Below, piece after piece: positions 47,221 through 58,125 of a stretch of DNA of 64,000 nucleotides. The notes under the pieces were generated by a model. It made no database searches. It saw only the letters and a program-made list of their open reading frames with translations, and was not told the DNA's origin. Each line of letters opens with the position of its first letter. Position 1 is the stretch's first letter. A program made the translations under genes and the position numbers. Source of the DNA: Fasciola hepatica (Eukaryota > Platyhelminthes > Trematoda > Plagiorchiida > Fasciolidae); NCBI GenBank assembly GCA_948099385.1, contig CANUEZ040000113.1, forward strand, positions 6,088,501-6,152,500. The letters are read 5' to 3'.

Positions 47221-47900
47221 ATGGAACGTTTGAAAATTGATGTGTGACTAGAAGCCATTGAACCGATGCGAAACATTTTTACCTTGTTCATTAGAAAGGA
47301 TGCCTACGGTCGGGTGGAAAATTTGTCCTTTCCTGCTCCTGATAAGCTGAAAACCATTATTTCACAGCATTTTAAGCCATATGAGTTCTTTGCTACTGAA
47401 AGAACTAAATTTACCGGCCTTGCTAGACCTGAAAACTAATCAATAGGTGAATTCACTTTTTGGTTTCAGACGCAGGTGGTGAAGCATAAATTCGGTCCTC
47501 AGTTGGAAGATTAATTGCATGATCGCTGGAATCGACCTACCAGATTTACAACAGAAGCCCTTACCTGCAACTTATTAGGCTTTTCTTCAAATCCGTCACA
47601 TTTGAGGAAACTGTCAAGAGGTGAAAGCCTTGACTGCTGTATCAGATTCAGTATTTTTCCATTCTACTAAACACCAAGGTAATCGACACACCCAAAATTT
47701 GCCGCATTCGAACAAGCAAAATGGTCGTCGTGAAAATAAAACTCCATTTCAACTGTCGAATCATTCGAAATCCAACCCTTCATATCCGAACTTCGAGAAT
47801 TGCAATTCGCACGGTCAACTGCACTATCGTTTCACGTGTTCTTACAGACGAGCTACATGTTTTGCCTGCACTTAGGTTGGTCTCCTTACCAGTTTTTGTA
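47221..47900 (+). pseudogene. Gypsy Gag
   Basis: From ATG at 47,221 (MERLKIDV then a stop), the reading continues as LKTIISQHFKPYEFFATERT, KFTGLARPEN, FTFWFQTQVVKHKFGP and LEDQLHDRW-like text to about 47,580. This is the capsid-like core of a flatworm Gypsy Gag. At about 47,800-47,870 a nucleocapsid zinc-knuckle pair is visible as CNSHGQLHYRFTC and CFACT, with one Cys apparently changed to His. The protein would have coated element RNA. At least two stops and one shift break it. Confidence 0.75.
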
Positions 47901-48372
47901 GAAGTAGAATGACTATTCCCTCATCATCTGACATTTCTCCACTTCAACCCAGTTTTTGTATGAGCTGGTTTACCAGCGAAAGTCCCATGTACCAATCAGA
48001 CATTGTACACTCCATAGGGTAGAAACACTTATTGTTCACACTGGAAGAGTAGAAATTGTATTTTCACGACGAGCTCTGGATTGCTTTTATCCCATTACCA
48101 GGATAATTCATACCAACGTAACTATTCGAGATGGTACTGGGGATAGATTTCTACTTCTGGATTTTTGTATGGTTTGAATTCAGTCACATGATTCCGATCC
48201 CACTAACTGTAAGCTTTCAGTATCTGATTCAGGACCTTCCATTCTTGGTTTGAAAGTTCTTCGTAAATCTCACATTGATATAACTTTCTCATCCTCCTCA
48301 TCTAATTCACCTGGCATATAACAGCTCGTTTTTAAATGTTCAAAGATTTCTGGTGAAATACACATTCTTGGA
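47901..48372 (+). other. Protease region, poorly readable
   Basis: MTIPSSSDIS near 47,908 is in the position of the retropepsin active site (normally an LDTG/ASD-type box), but the rest cannot be followed. Frames at 47,956-48,177 include ETLIVHTGRVEIVFSRRAL, which I cannot assign; a small unrecognised insertion is possible. Confidence 0.35.
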
Positions 48373-49134
48373 ATGAGGTTAGAGATATCTGGGAATCCCA
48401 TTTTTCTAAATAGCAGAATAATTCCTTTTGGTTGGAGAAACCTGTCCATCAGGCACCACAGTCTGTGTGAACGCGGAGTTGTGGAGTTGTTCAACTGGAC
48501 AACACCGATTGTCACTCCGTTAAAGGCTGATGGAAAGACACCACGGATTCGCTGTAACTACCGACTGACATTGAATAAGTGCTTTCTCCAAGGCACGTGC
48601 ACAACTGAAGAACCTGAAAACCTGCTCTATCGACTTGTAGGATCTAGTAGTTTCTCGAAAATTGACTTTGAAGATGCTTACATGCAAACAAGCTTGGATA
48701 AGGAAGCAAGCGCATTAACGACCATCAACACTTCTTTTAGTTTATTCCGATACAACATCTTGCCTTTTGGTCTGAATAACTCTGCTTCTATTTCTCCGTA
48801 GTCTTTTAGCCCTGCTGTGCAGCGCCTTGACTGTGTTCAGTCACTCCAAGATGACACTGTTGTTCATGGCCCAACCCGAGATGAACGTGATTGTTGTCTT
48901 TGTTTTTTGTTGAAGCCATTCAATCTTTCCATTAACCCAAACAAGGGTACATCCGGCATCTCTGAGTATTCCTGCCTTGGTTGCGTAATTATTGCCAAAG
49001 ATTTTTCCCCGAATGCAGCAAGTTTAGCCCCGGGCACTGACGTACCCCCAACCACATACATTCATGAATGACGTTCTCTTCTAGGAGCTTTACAGTCCCG
49101 TGCTCATTTTATTCCCCAATTTTTTCCTAACAGT
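48373..49134 (+). pseudogene. Gypsy reverse transcriptase
   Basis: The frame 48,373-48,801 reads IIPFGWRNLS, RGVVELFNWTTPIVTPLKAD, GKTPRI, TLNKCFLQGTCTTEEPENLL, motif A FSKIDFEDAYMQ, then TTINTSFSLFRYNILPFGL. After a stop near 48,800 the frame 48,817-49,071 has motif C as LQDDTVVHG (normally YQDD; both Asp kept) and FNLSINPNKGTSGISEYSCL. The connection (LGALQSRAHFIPQF) runs to 49,134, where the 513-bp insertion begins. One stop, and loss of the aromatic residue before DD, are the main lesions. Confidence 0.88.
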
Positions 49135-49144
49135 CCAGTTGTCT

Positions 49145-49657
49145 GCCATGATGTTCTGATCACTGAGCTTGGTGTTTAGATAGCAAACGTGAACAGTCAG
49201 ATGAAGAGGAGACAGTTGAGCTAATCAAGAATGTCAGAAGCGGAATTAGTGGACCAAAATCACTCAACCAGTATTATTGAATCTGAGTTTTTACACTCAC
49301 ACATCTTCGGAACTGACTTACCGAGAATTAAGATACCAAAAATGGAAACAACAGCACAAAGTGAAAAGAATTCGAGCTCACCGAACGGGACGTCAACGGT
49401 CAAAGGTCAAAGGTCAAGTTCCTAGAGGCGAAGCCGAAAAACAAACGTCGAGCCTAGGGCACAACGTCGTCTACGAAGCTCAAGGTCAGGACTAATGACA
49501 AAACTATAAATACAAGAGATCACTACTAACAGCCCACATGCACTGACGATGTCACCTCGACTGGTGATGAAACGTTTGCGATCTAAACGCCCAGCTCAGC
49601 GATCAGAACATCACGGCAACCAACAACCTGAGCTACAACCAACACAAATATCTAAGG
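49145..49657 (+). mobile_element. 513-bp insertion with inverted ends and a 10-bp target duplication
   Basis: It is flanked by CCAGTTGTCT at 49,135-49,144 and 49,658-49,667, and it cleanly splits the Gypsy RT/connection frame (FIPQF | CLFDILTT). Its first 46 bp (49,145-49,190) are the inverted copy of 49,572-49,617 with about five mismatches. A further 40 bp (AACCAACAACCTGAGC and on) lie beyond the right inverted end. Internal frames are basic (QKWKQQHKVKRIRAHRTGRQ) with no known domain. It could be a 5'-inverted, truncated Penelope-like or non-LTR copy, or a foldback element. A 10-bp duplication fits target-primed insertion better than most DNA transposons. Confidence 0.8.
49543..49591 (+). 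ncRNA. Hammerhead-ribozyme-like motif (degenerate, uncertain)
   Basis: In order: CTGACGA (49,543, fits the CUGANGA core), a hairpin TCACC-loop-GGTGA (49,552-49,567), GAAAC (49,569), and a hairpin CGTTT-loop-AAACG (49,573-49,589). This resembles a hammerhead with stems II and III. Departures: two extra bases before stem II and one after it, and the base after stem III is C where U16.1 is required. Stem I is not convincing. If real it is a decayed relic. Confidence 0.3.
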
Positions 49658-49667
49658 CCAGTTGTCT

Positions 49668-50190
49668 TTTCGATATCCTGACCACCAACTCTTTCTTTTG
49701 GAACCAAATTATGAAATGACACTTGGTGGACTGTTACCTCATCTACAATTCGGAGTTGTTCTTGAACTGTTTCCTCCGAAATATCATTCAGAAGTCACTA
49801 ATGATGCATCTCCTATTGACATAGGTGTTATTCTTGAACAATGCGAGTGACTAGTCATTTGCTTATACAGGTGGCTCACGAAGGCTTAGCGATAATAATC
49901 TCAAACACAAAGAGAGGCCTTGGCAGTTTAATGAACCTCCAAGCTTTTGTACGGAGATGTATTTAGTTAAACATTCACCATAGTTACTGAATGTGAGACG
50001 TTGCAGTTCGCCTATCATCCGCATCATTCGTGGTGCAAATCATCAGCTGCGATGGCTTAACGATCGAGTATTGCGCTCATCTCATATGACTACGATATTA
50101 TGCGTCATAGTACAGAATACGTATCGCCTTCTAATTTTCCATCTCGAGGCTGCCACATTCATCTCACCCCCCGGTTATTCATACAACTAA
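49668..50190 (+). pseudogene. Gypsy RNase H
   Basis: After the insertion the connection resumes as LFDILTTNSFFWNQI (49,668). RNase H follows: NDASPIDIGVILEQC (first catalytic Asp in place), SQTQREAL, then LYGDVFS, TFTIVTECETLQF (TDH changed to TEC), and SSAAM, ISYDYDI and similar words to about 50,180. This is the classic Gypsy order; the enzyme would degrade the RNA strand of the RNA-DNA hybrid. Several shifts and stops, and a mutated TDH box, make it inactive. Confidence 0.8.
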
Positions 50191-50399
50191 TAGCAGTGCG
50201 GCTTGAAGCTTTTGTGAAGAATACAAAAACATAATTCACTCCGGTGATTTCAGCCCCATTTTGTTGTTCGATTTCAAACGAAAAGCGGCGATTTCCTGAT
50301 TCTTACTCCCGTCGTGACGATTTTTTGACCACTCCAGATAGATTATCGTGCCCTAAAGGTTGTGTAGTCTTTCTTTGACTTTCCGTTCTTGTTCTTGTT

Positions 50400-51340
50400 C
50401 GTAGTGGCCAATTCAGGGCATTTGGGCATCCACAAATTAAAGTTACTGGTGCGACTTAGTAGCTGGTGGCCGAAAGTGGATACTGACATTCATCGTACAC
50501 CCAAAAGCCGCAACCGGTGTTTACATAAGACACACTCAGAACCTTCGGATTGGTTTCCGTGATCAGTAGCCTGTGAGGCGTGGTAGCGGGTAAATGCAAA
50601 CCATTATGAACCCTTCTTGAGTAGATACTACATTCTTATGGTCATGGGTGATTTTTCACTCTGGTCAAAAGTATACTTACTAACTTCATCCAAGGCTGAC
50701 TTCATGTGGACTGCGCCCAGAAAAAAACATTTAGCAGAAAAGGAGTTCTGTTGCGCTAGTTACTGGTAATGGCATCTATTTCACTGGTAAACTCTTGAGT
50801 GAGTGGTTGAAAGGCCTTGGTTGCAAATATGTATGCACTACTCCTCGGCACCCACAGCCTTGCATGGGAATTTTGTACGCAAGCTTAAGAGTGCAATTCA
50901 TTCTGGGAATCTTCAAACATTTTTCGGACTTTATTGCGCCACTGACAATTTCCTTATGCAATATCGTAACTAAACGCATAGAGCTACTTGTAAAATTCCT
51001 TCACGGTTACTTAAATGTCCCAGTTTGAGAACCAATTTTGAGTGCAGTTTGAAAGCTAATGTCAGTTATTTCAGAAATAATTATTTACCGCCTACGAACG
51101 GGAATCGAATGGTTACTATTCTGTATCTAGATGATCTATCCTGTCACAAGCGTCATGCTGACCAGGTACAGTTCAGCTGAGAAAACCAGTCTGATATTGT
51201 TTCACTTGTTGTTGCCTCAGCCGATAACTCTGACTTAGATACGTCTGAGTCCGAGAACCCCACGGAACAATCAACCATCCGAGGACCCAAAAGAATTCGC
51301 GGATTACCACGAAGGGAGTACAAACACACGCAAGTCATTT
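50400..51340 (+). pseudogene. Gypsy integrase
   Basis: Zinc domain remnant GHPQIKV, LSSWWPKVDTDIHRTPK and HKTHSEPSDWFP (50,420-50,560). The catalytic core begins RVNANHYEPFLSRYYILMV (the usual HADY box has lost its Asp) and KADFMW, then ALVTGNGIYFTGKLLSEWLK (second Asp of TDNG is Gly), GLGCKYVCTTPRHPQP, with the Glu-bearing NGAAE block destroyed. The tail is well kept: NRMVTILYLDDLSCHKRHAD, then RGPKRIRGLPRREYKHTQV just before the 3' LTR. At least two of the three catalytic acids are lost. Confidence 0.85.
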
Positions 51341-51343
51341 CAG

Positions 51344-51526
51344 TGTGCAGCGGAGGCGATATTCGAGAGTGACTTTTTCTACTCTGCGTTATTTTCTTCT
51401 CTTTGTTATACTAAATATTTGTACACTGGGTGATTCCGTGCATACGAAATAATACGCTACGTTTTACACTGTAGTGGAGTTCTTAGTCGTCAGCAGTTCA
51501 GCCCATCCGGTCTCTTTGATACTTCA
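51344..51526 (+). repeat. 3' LTR of the Gypsy element
   Basis: Starts TGTGCAGCGG and ends GATACTTCA; aligns block by block with the 5' LTR. No clear purine-rich priming tract is seen just upstream. No convincing short target duplication surrounds the two LTRs. Confidence 0.8.
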
Positions 51527-52200
51527 AGAACGTCTGAATGTATGGAGTGGAGCAAAATCGGACTTCAAAAGAAGCAAATAAAACGTTAAATTTATATTTT
51601 TTGGAAAACTGCTGCGACATGATGGGACCTAGAAACAACGCGGGTGATGGTGACTTGAGATACTTGGTGGATGATGTTATAGCCGAGCTCAAACCATTTA
51701 TGAGTAGGTCTGAGTTTGGATGCAAGAAAATCGGAGTACTTGGTGGCGTAGTGAAGACAAAATGAGATAAAGAAGAGCTTGGATGGGTCAATTTTAGATT
51801 AAAACCGAAGGACCAGTTGGTGAGTTCAGTGACCATTTGCTGCAAAAGTGACTGACGAGAGCTAATAGAGTGAGATATACCACGGATTACGTTATTAAAA
51901 AACTTAATGAGCAAACTGTCATCGCATATAGGCACGGAAAGCATACGATTGGAAAAAAGAAGGGAGATAGAATAGCTCCTTGTAAAATACGTTTAGTGGT
52001 AAAAAGTGATGAAAAGGTTTGCCCGTCAAATCGAGTAAATTGTTGAAGGTGGTAAAAGTGGTTAGAAGGTAAGCTTATATGCGACATACTGATTCCGCTG
52101 TCCTCAAGAGTCTGGAGTGGTTTGAACTTGTCGATACAGATAAATGCACTCTGGCTACCTGAAATTTACGGGTCTAATGAACGTGAAATAAAGTGGGTGA
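51527..52200 (-). pseudogene. CR1-like non-LTR RT palm, right half of the split element
   Basis: On the minus strand from about 52,100: FDGQTFSSLFTTKRILQGAI, LSPFFF (motif B), then a C-motif remnant CDDSLLIKFF, SLLQQMVTELTNWSFGFNLK, LINGLSSAITSSTKYL, ending VRFCSTPYIQTFL at 51,527. The next expected block of this RT (CIQPILLY.SPVIFPG) is found at 46,937 leftward, on the other side of the Gypsy. Upstream frames beyond 52,100 hold vague RT fingers. Stops and a degraded motif C make it inactive. Confidence 0.75.
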
Positions 52201-53679
52201 GTGAATTTAGAGCACCCAGTGTTTGGCGGGAGCCTTGGTAATCGAATAGGTTGGGCTCCAAAACACTGATCTACAGGAGACTCTATACAGAGCGACCTTT
52301 GCAAACACACTGGACGCAACTGACGTATAGGCGATGGGAAGCAAATTTTGACAAAACCTTTATGACACCGGAGTAATAGAAGCCCTTCTCCTTCAGTCAG
52401 GAATGTACTTTTGGGTTAAACATCCGTTGAATAGTTCAGACTTTATTGAAGACTGTATTCCTGTGCATTCCTTAAGGAATATAGCTGGTAGACCTTCTGG
52501 ACCTCTTGCCTTGTTTGTTGAGAGTTGTATTAGTGCTTTGTACTCTCGTGACTTTACAAATCAGACTTTTTCCCTGGTTGTTCCTAACTTGTTCCCACTC
52601 TTTGTGTTCGGCAATTCCAATTGGATCTGCTTGTTCTGGTTTTCAACTTTTTTGCCTTTGACTGGGCAGTGTATTCCCCAGGGAAAGACCAGATGTCACT
52701 TGGACAGTGTTGTTTCCCTCAGAGCAGTTTGTCGTGATAACTCGTTATAAACAATAACTAGGCAGATGTTTTTCCTGCGATTCGGGGAACACTTTATCTC
52801 GGCTTTATGCAGAACGAACATACATCAAACTACGTTCCAAATATGCTGTCTGAATTCGTTTCCGAATTCAATTGTTTTCGATAAATTGCCTTATTTATTA
52901 TCGGTAGAAGTGATTGCTGACTTATCTTTGGACTTTAGTCTGCACGCGTTTGACTGTCGTGTTTCAAAACAAAAATCAAAACAATATATGTTAGGCTTTA
53001 GAAACAAAAACAGTTTCATTCTGTAAACAAAATTCCTAACTCCGATTTGTTACTCAATGGAACATAATCACTGGTCGGTGTGAGTGGATGCATGGTGGAC
53101 ATTAGAAAAGAGACCCAATTTGCCGAAGAGTCATACGTATTTGAAGCTTTGTTAATTTTCAGTTAGATGAAATGAGGCATGCATCTATTTCAAATGAGCT
53201 TTTTACACTCCATTAGATTTCAGTAGCGGAATTTTAATTTCCATGAGTTCTTTTGATCAACAAATCTGTTGGGTAAAAATATTTTATTTTACTAAATCGA
53301 TCTGTGATGAAACTGCTGCCCCGACTAACTCTATTGTGTCTAACCCACCTTACCATAAGACTCGTTCTAAACAGTCTGCTTCGTTTAACCATTAGGCCAC
53401 GGAAATGTCAAATCATTTCCTTCTTTCTGAGTTCTACAGTAATAGGCTGAATGTAAAGTCTGTTTTGAGTTTACGAATCGCAATGACTGGACCTCTGTCC
53501 GTGTTTCTCACACGAGCCTGGTCCAGACAGTCCTATCCCCGACTATTGCCAACACCGATTTAATCTTTGCCTTAGACCATGAGGGATTGGATCTGTATTA
53601 GTATCTGATTAGACTTTTTGTAGACAGAAGTCCACATTTCGATCAAAAAGGATTTACATGTGGCAGTTCACCGAAAAAA
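52201..53679. other. Unassigned sequence
   Basis: The plus frames at 52,403-52,750 (116 codons) and 52,766-53,026 have no domain I recognise; part could be antisense of the RT element's 5' region. Nothing else is supported. Confidence 0.35.
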
Positions 53680-54965
53680 TGGGATGAAAAAAGTCATGAA
53701 AACTTATCAAAATTTCTAAGAAATTCTGCTGATACTCGTGCTCGGTTTGTGAAGATGCGAGCCAGAAATGGAACAGCACAGTTATTATATATGTTAATAG
53801 GAAGGATTATGGATAGAAAGCAGGAAGGTATAGAAGCGAGAGAGTGACTTTTAGATAGATCACTGTGTAAAGGGTGAAAGCAGTCTGCAAGGATTTTGTG
53901 AGCGAACTTTTCACATCACTCCAGGTGTAGTTCGCACAAGGTAGCAGATAGTTCAGCTAAGGATATGCTTGATATATGACAGATAATGGATAGAACTCAA
54001 CGAAAAATTTTCAAATCTTTCTTCGGCAGACAAGCAAAAATAACAGGAGAACAGTACAGTTGTACAGGAAAAATACGTTTATAAACGAAAGGGTAAATAA
54101 CACTGTGTAAAGTTAAAATGCCTAAGCTTTGGATTTGGTAAGATAGCAGGCATACTTTCTTCAAACACTTTGAAATGTGAGATGACTAATGTAAATTTGC
54201 ACCCCAAAGTGATTCCCAATTATTTGACAGGACCCACTTTAGCTAGTGGTTCTATGGAAATGACAGATGGATCACGAGGATAAGGCGATCGAGAAAAGAA
54301 AAAAAAACACGCATTCAAAGCATTTGGACAAATTTAGAGTTAAACCAGATCGAACAGAGAAATCAAAAATACGTGAGAGATTTTTGGAAAAGTCATTGAA
54401 CGCCCCCGTTACGGAAATAGCTTGACAAAGAGCTACATGATAGGTATGTTTACTGAAATGTGCAGGAGAACTGGATGAAATAACTCAAATATAGGTGGGT
54501 TGTAAATCGGGACAAAGGACAGCTCGTTGAAGTATTCTTAATTGTTCACCAGGGGTATGGATGTTTTAAAGCCTAGTCGGGTGCACTGAGTTATGTTGGT
54601 GAAATAATCAGACAATCATGCTATCAAATGTGTAAGACAGCCGAAAGCTTCTCGCTTACGGAGGAGGAGAGGTAACTTAAAGAAATCAAAAGCGGATGAG
54701 TAGTCTAGAGGGGCACATGACAAAGACTTCGGCGATCCATCCAAAGATCTGGCTATATGGTGGACCAAGGAAGAGATAGCATCCACAGCGGACCTTTTCG
54801 ATTTACAGACAAGCTGTAAGGGGTCATCCAAGAGTTTATAAAAGAACTCAAAAGTTTAAGAATGGCTCGCTCTGTAAATTTAGGGTCAAATGCATTAGGC
54901 TTGTTCGTTAACTTTATTCCCGTCGTGTCTTCTGTTGGCTGGTCTGCTCTGCTGTACTTTTGTCT
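53680..54965 (-). pseudogene. CR1/Jockey-like non-LTR RT with C-terminus
   Basis: From right to left: FTERAILKLLSSFINSWM (fingers, about 54,870), PLQLVCKSKRSAVDAISSLV, HHIARSLDGSPKSLSCA, and motif A PLDYSSAFDFF (54,700). Motifs B and C lie in a scrambled zone. The thumb is clear at 54,185-54,240 (AKVGPVKYLGITLG after a shift). The C-terminus is clear: EKFAHKILADCFHPLHSDLS (about 53,900), then NIYNNCAVPFLARIFTNRAR, ending near 53,700. Motif A is intact but the frame is broken many times. This belongs to a different subfamily from the split element at 46.6/52 kb. Confidence 0.82.
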
Positions 54966-57760
54966 GTGACGCCTCTCATCCGGCATGATCTTTGGTTTAG
55001 ACTAATCATCTCACTCGTTGACATTCTCCAATGTCAGACTCTAGTTTTGACAGGTCGTCCATTTTCGTCCGTCTCATATAAATACCAGAAGTTTGCCCTA
55101 GACCTTACAGAGTACTTTTGACACCCTCGAGTCGTTTGAAGGGTAATCGACTAGCTGTACGCTGGTCGTATTATCTACACCTATTAGTATGTATTCAACC
55201 ATACTTTCTAGATCCTCATGCATCACCGAATGATCACCAACCTCCTGTTTTCTGATTTGGATTTTGGGTTCGTTTTCCGCGAGCCACCAAAATTCTGAAC
55301 AACCGTCCAGTACAGGGTCCTACGTCTGTCTAGACAGGATCGGTTCCTTCAATGAACTTCAACATCTAAACAGTAAGTGGTTTCCGGGAATTCATTTTCT
55401 CCAGTGACTACACTTTCCGACTATATTTTCTTCAGTTTGGTAAACGAATCTCAAAAAAGCATTCCTGAAATGATGTTTGGATGACGCTTTCCTTTTACGG
55501 TCTATGATGCTTGACATATTCGTATCAGATGCGGCTGCTGGTGAAAGGAAGTTCGGTAACATGTGTGTGATTATTTCGTGGTAGTAACATAATGAATGTC
55601 GAAGCCCAGGTGCCCAGCTTATTTGGATAAAGCTGGATAAGAGCAAAGTCTTCCCGTTTTCACAACATTTGTTGTCTTATAACTTGAAGAAATCTGTTCA
55701 TCCAACTGTTTTAAACTAAGAAGGGCTTTGCTCAACTTCAATACCGCTTTATATAACGGACTGTCGTCCAGCTACTGATGGAATTTTCGTCAAACAAACC
55801 TCTTGTCCTCAGTCAGACAGCACAAGCTTGATCAGTTACTCATAGTAAAGTACAGTCATTTCTGTTGTCATTTAAGTAACAATATCAGCGTGCGTCAAAC
55901 TGCGGACAAATTGACCAGCCTACTGGCAGGTAGAAGGTCTTCAGACACTCGTCCAATAGAGCCAACATGCGCAAGCAGACCAGACGAGAGCACAGCCACC
56001 GGCCAAGCCGACGGTTCAGTCGTTATACACGCCGCAAGGGAAAATGGTAACCAAGAACAGTCAACGGTTAAAGCTGGGGGAAGCGACGGAGTGAAACATG
56101 CGATCAAACTTATGTGACAAAGAGTATCCAATCCAGCACGAACATTCAGATAGCACAAAGGGTTGATAGGTAGAATCTAAGGAAGGGGTGAAGATAAGCG
56201 ACCCGGAAAATCACAGATAAAGGTGAACAGTGCATAAATCAAAAAAGATATTGGTTAAGCTATCAGGTACATGCTGATCAGTGAACGGTTGAACCAGTCA
56301 GAGAAGGACGAACAAATCATGGTTGAACAGGGGTTACACCGTCCCTTGAGGCTGAGTTGGTGCGTAAACGGTAGGAAAAAGGAAGGAACGCTTGTACGGA
56401 TGAACGTCTATGCAGTGGCAACGTATGGAAAGCGCAAGTTCAAGCAAGCAACTGAAAAAGCAAACACGTAGACAAGTGCTTGATTCAGCTCTGCATGCAA
56501 CTGAAGGCCTAAGCCAGATGTACCATCGAACTAAGCCACGTAAGATCATTTAACACGCAATACGATCTGATTTCGCGACGAGGCGCAACTAGCGTCAGCC
56601 GTGTTCGCGTGTGTGCGACTGTAGGCGTGTGTCCGGGAGTGAAAGGGATTTGAACCAAGTGTGCTTGTGCTTGGCAAAATGTCTGTCTGAGGACGCGACT
56701 ATTCAAGCCATGCTCAACGTACAGTGCTGATGTTATAATCTAGAAGACGTTACTGGTCAAGAGATTGTTTCTTTAAAAACACTCATAGGCGTACCAGCAG
56801 TGCAGTCCGCTTGAAGACAGTCATCATCCAGACGGAGGATGCAGTCGTGCAACTCATACGCCTTCTTTCACCTCACTGGGTGTAGTTTCTCTAACCTATT
56901 CGCATTCATTATCATACCACAACTATTTATGATTGAGTTTCTCAGCAATCAAATGCTTACTTATTCAATAAGTAGTATGTACACTCCACCGCACTAGTAG
57001 AAATATATGATGGTCTGCCTTGGGAATCATCATGGTGAATGAAGGCGGGTACTAAAGGAGACGTGCTAGGTCATTAGTGTTCATCCGAACTCACTCTTTT
57101 GAAACACTCCCAAATGATAAGGTTGCTATTGAGTGGTGTCGTACGGTTCACCGGAGTGAAAATGATGTAAAATAGATAAATTGTTTATAAAGAAGCTGCA
57201 CACCTTTACTGGACTCTAGAACTTGCCCGTGAACATTGTAAACAGTTGATTAGACTTCCAGGAGTACTCCCCTTCAGTAAAAGGTCCTATTGCTACAGTC
57301 TTTTCAGTGAACTGTGTGCAGCCCGTTAAACTCAGGAGAAATACCTTAAAATTATTCCCAGTGGACTAATAAACCATTTCGGATTCCAGCCAATTACTTA
57401 AATCTGGTTTTCTGCTATGAGGCAATAAAATCAGCTACTGTAAGAGGAACATTGTGTGATTAGCTTCCGCTGGCGAAATTTAAGGATGGACCGTGTGACT
57501 CCACCCTATTACAGAACCTCTCGTATGAATCAACGAGCATCCGGTACTCATTCGCTCGGAAGATGTTGTTGCGTGCTTTGTATACCGAGTTGTAGTAGCC
57601 CACTGTTTTCTGTCTGTGTGGCGTCATCACTTTTTTCCGTCACTCCATTGTCAATAGATGTTTTCGGTCACGGATACTACTTTTCAAGTAGTCAACTACA
57701 CAGTCCACCACAGTAATATGTGTGTGATGAATCCTATTATACTTGAGCTGTATAACCCAG

Positions 57761-57761
<1 letters not shown>
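54966..57761. other. Unassigned; purine-rich in places
   Basis: Frames at 55,392-55,646 (minus) and 55,803-56,117 (plus, 104 codons, hydrophilic) have no recognisable domain. The stretch 55.9-56.7 kb is purine-rich on the plus strand, the opposite of the blocks in the left half of the window. Confidence 0.35.

Positions 57762-57820
<59 letters not shown>
57762..57820 (+). repeat. (ACT)n trinucleotide microsatellite
   Basis: About 20 uninterrupted ACT/TAC units. Confidence 0.95.
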
Positions 57821-57822
<2 letters not shown>

Positions 57823-58039
57823 AAATTATGGTTTGATTTAGATCCTTTTGTGAGCTCCTAATATTATCTCTACATAAACATGAGATCTTTCATGAAACAA
57901 AGATTTCTTGAAATGTCCACTCAATATGATATATTTTCTTGCTACTCATTCCTTAGTGTCAAAGCTCAACTCACCACTGACAGCTACTGAACCCTTGTGA
58001 AGCTGTTCTATTGGACGTTTTAGGATTCATCCCCAGCGC

Positions 58040-58125
58040 CTATCCACCAAGACCCACTGAGGTTCGAATCGGGGATGATCGATTATACATCAGACGCCTA
58101 GCCACTAGTTTATCTGGACTGGTTT
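58040..58125 (-). repeat. tRNA-like fragment
   Basis: On the minus strand: AACTAGTGGCTAGGCGTCTG (A-box-like) and GATTCGAACCTC (B-box-like), followed by AGTGGG. The ending resembles that of 43,735-43,800. A SINE head is likely; no clean cloverleaf is seen. Confidence 0.45.

Larger units (their letters stand above)
46938..51526 (+). mobile_element. Gypsy-type LTR retrotransposon (plus), near full length
   Basis: In order: 5' LTR (46,938-47,130), tRNA primer-binding site (47,133-47,156), Gag with zinc-knuckle remnant, a poorly readable protease region, RT, a 513-bp foreign insertion (49,145-49,657), RNase H, integrase and 3' LTR (51,344-51,526). Total 4.6 kb. The LTRs share blocks but are clearly diverged, so the insertion is old. 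It interrupts a minus-strand non-LTR RT. Stops, shifts and lost integrase Asp residues make it inactive. Confidence 0.9.

Noticed and set aside
49145..49657. Calling this a classic DNA transposon
   Set aside because: The right inverted end is 40 bp inside the target duplication and the duplication is 10 bp; a retroelement-like origin fits better, though not proven.
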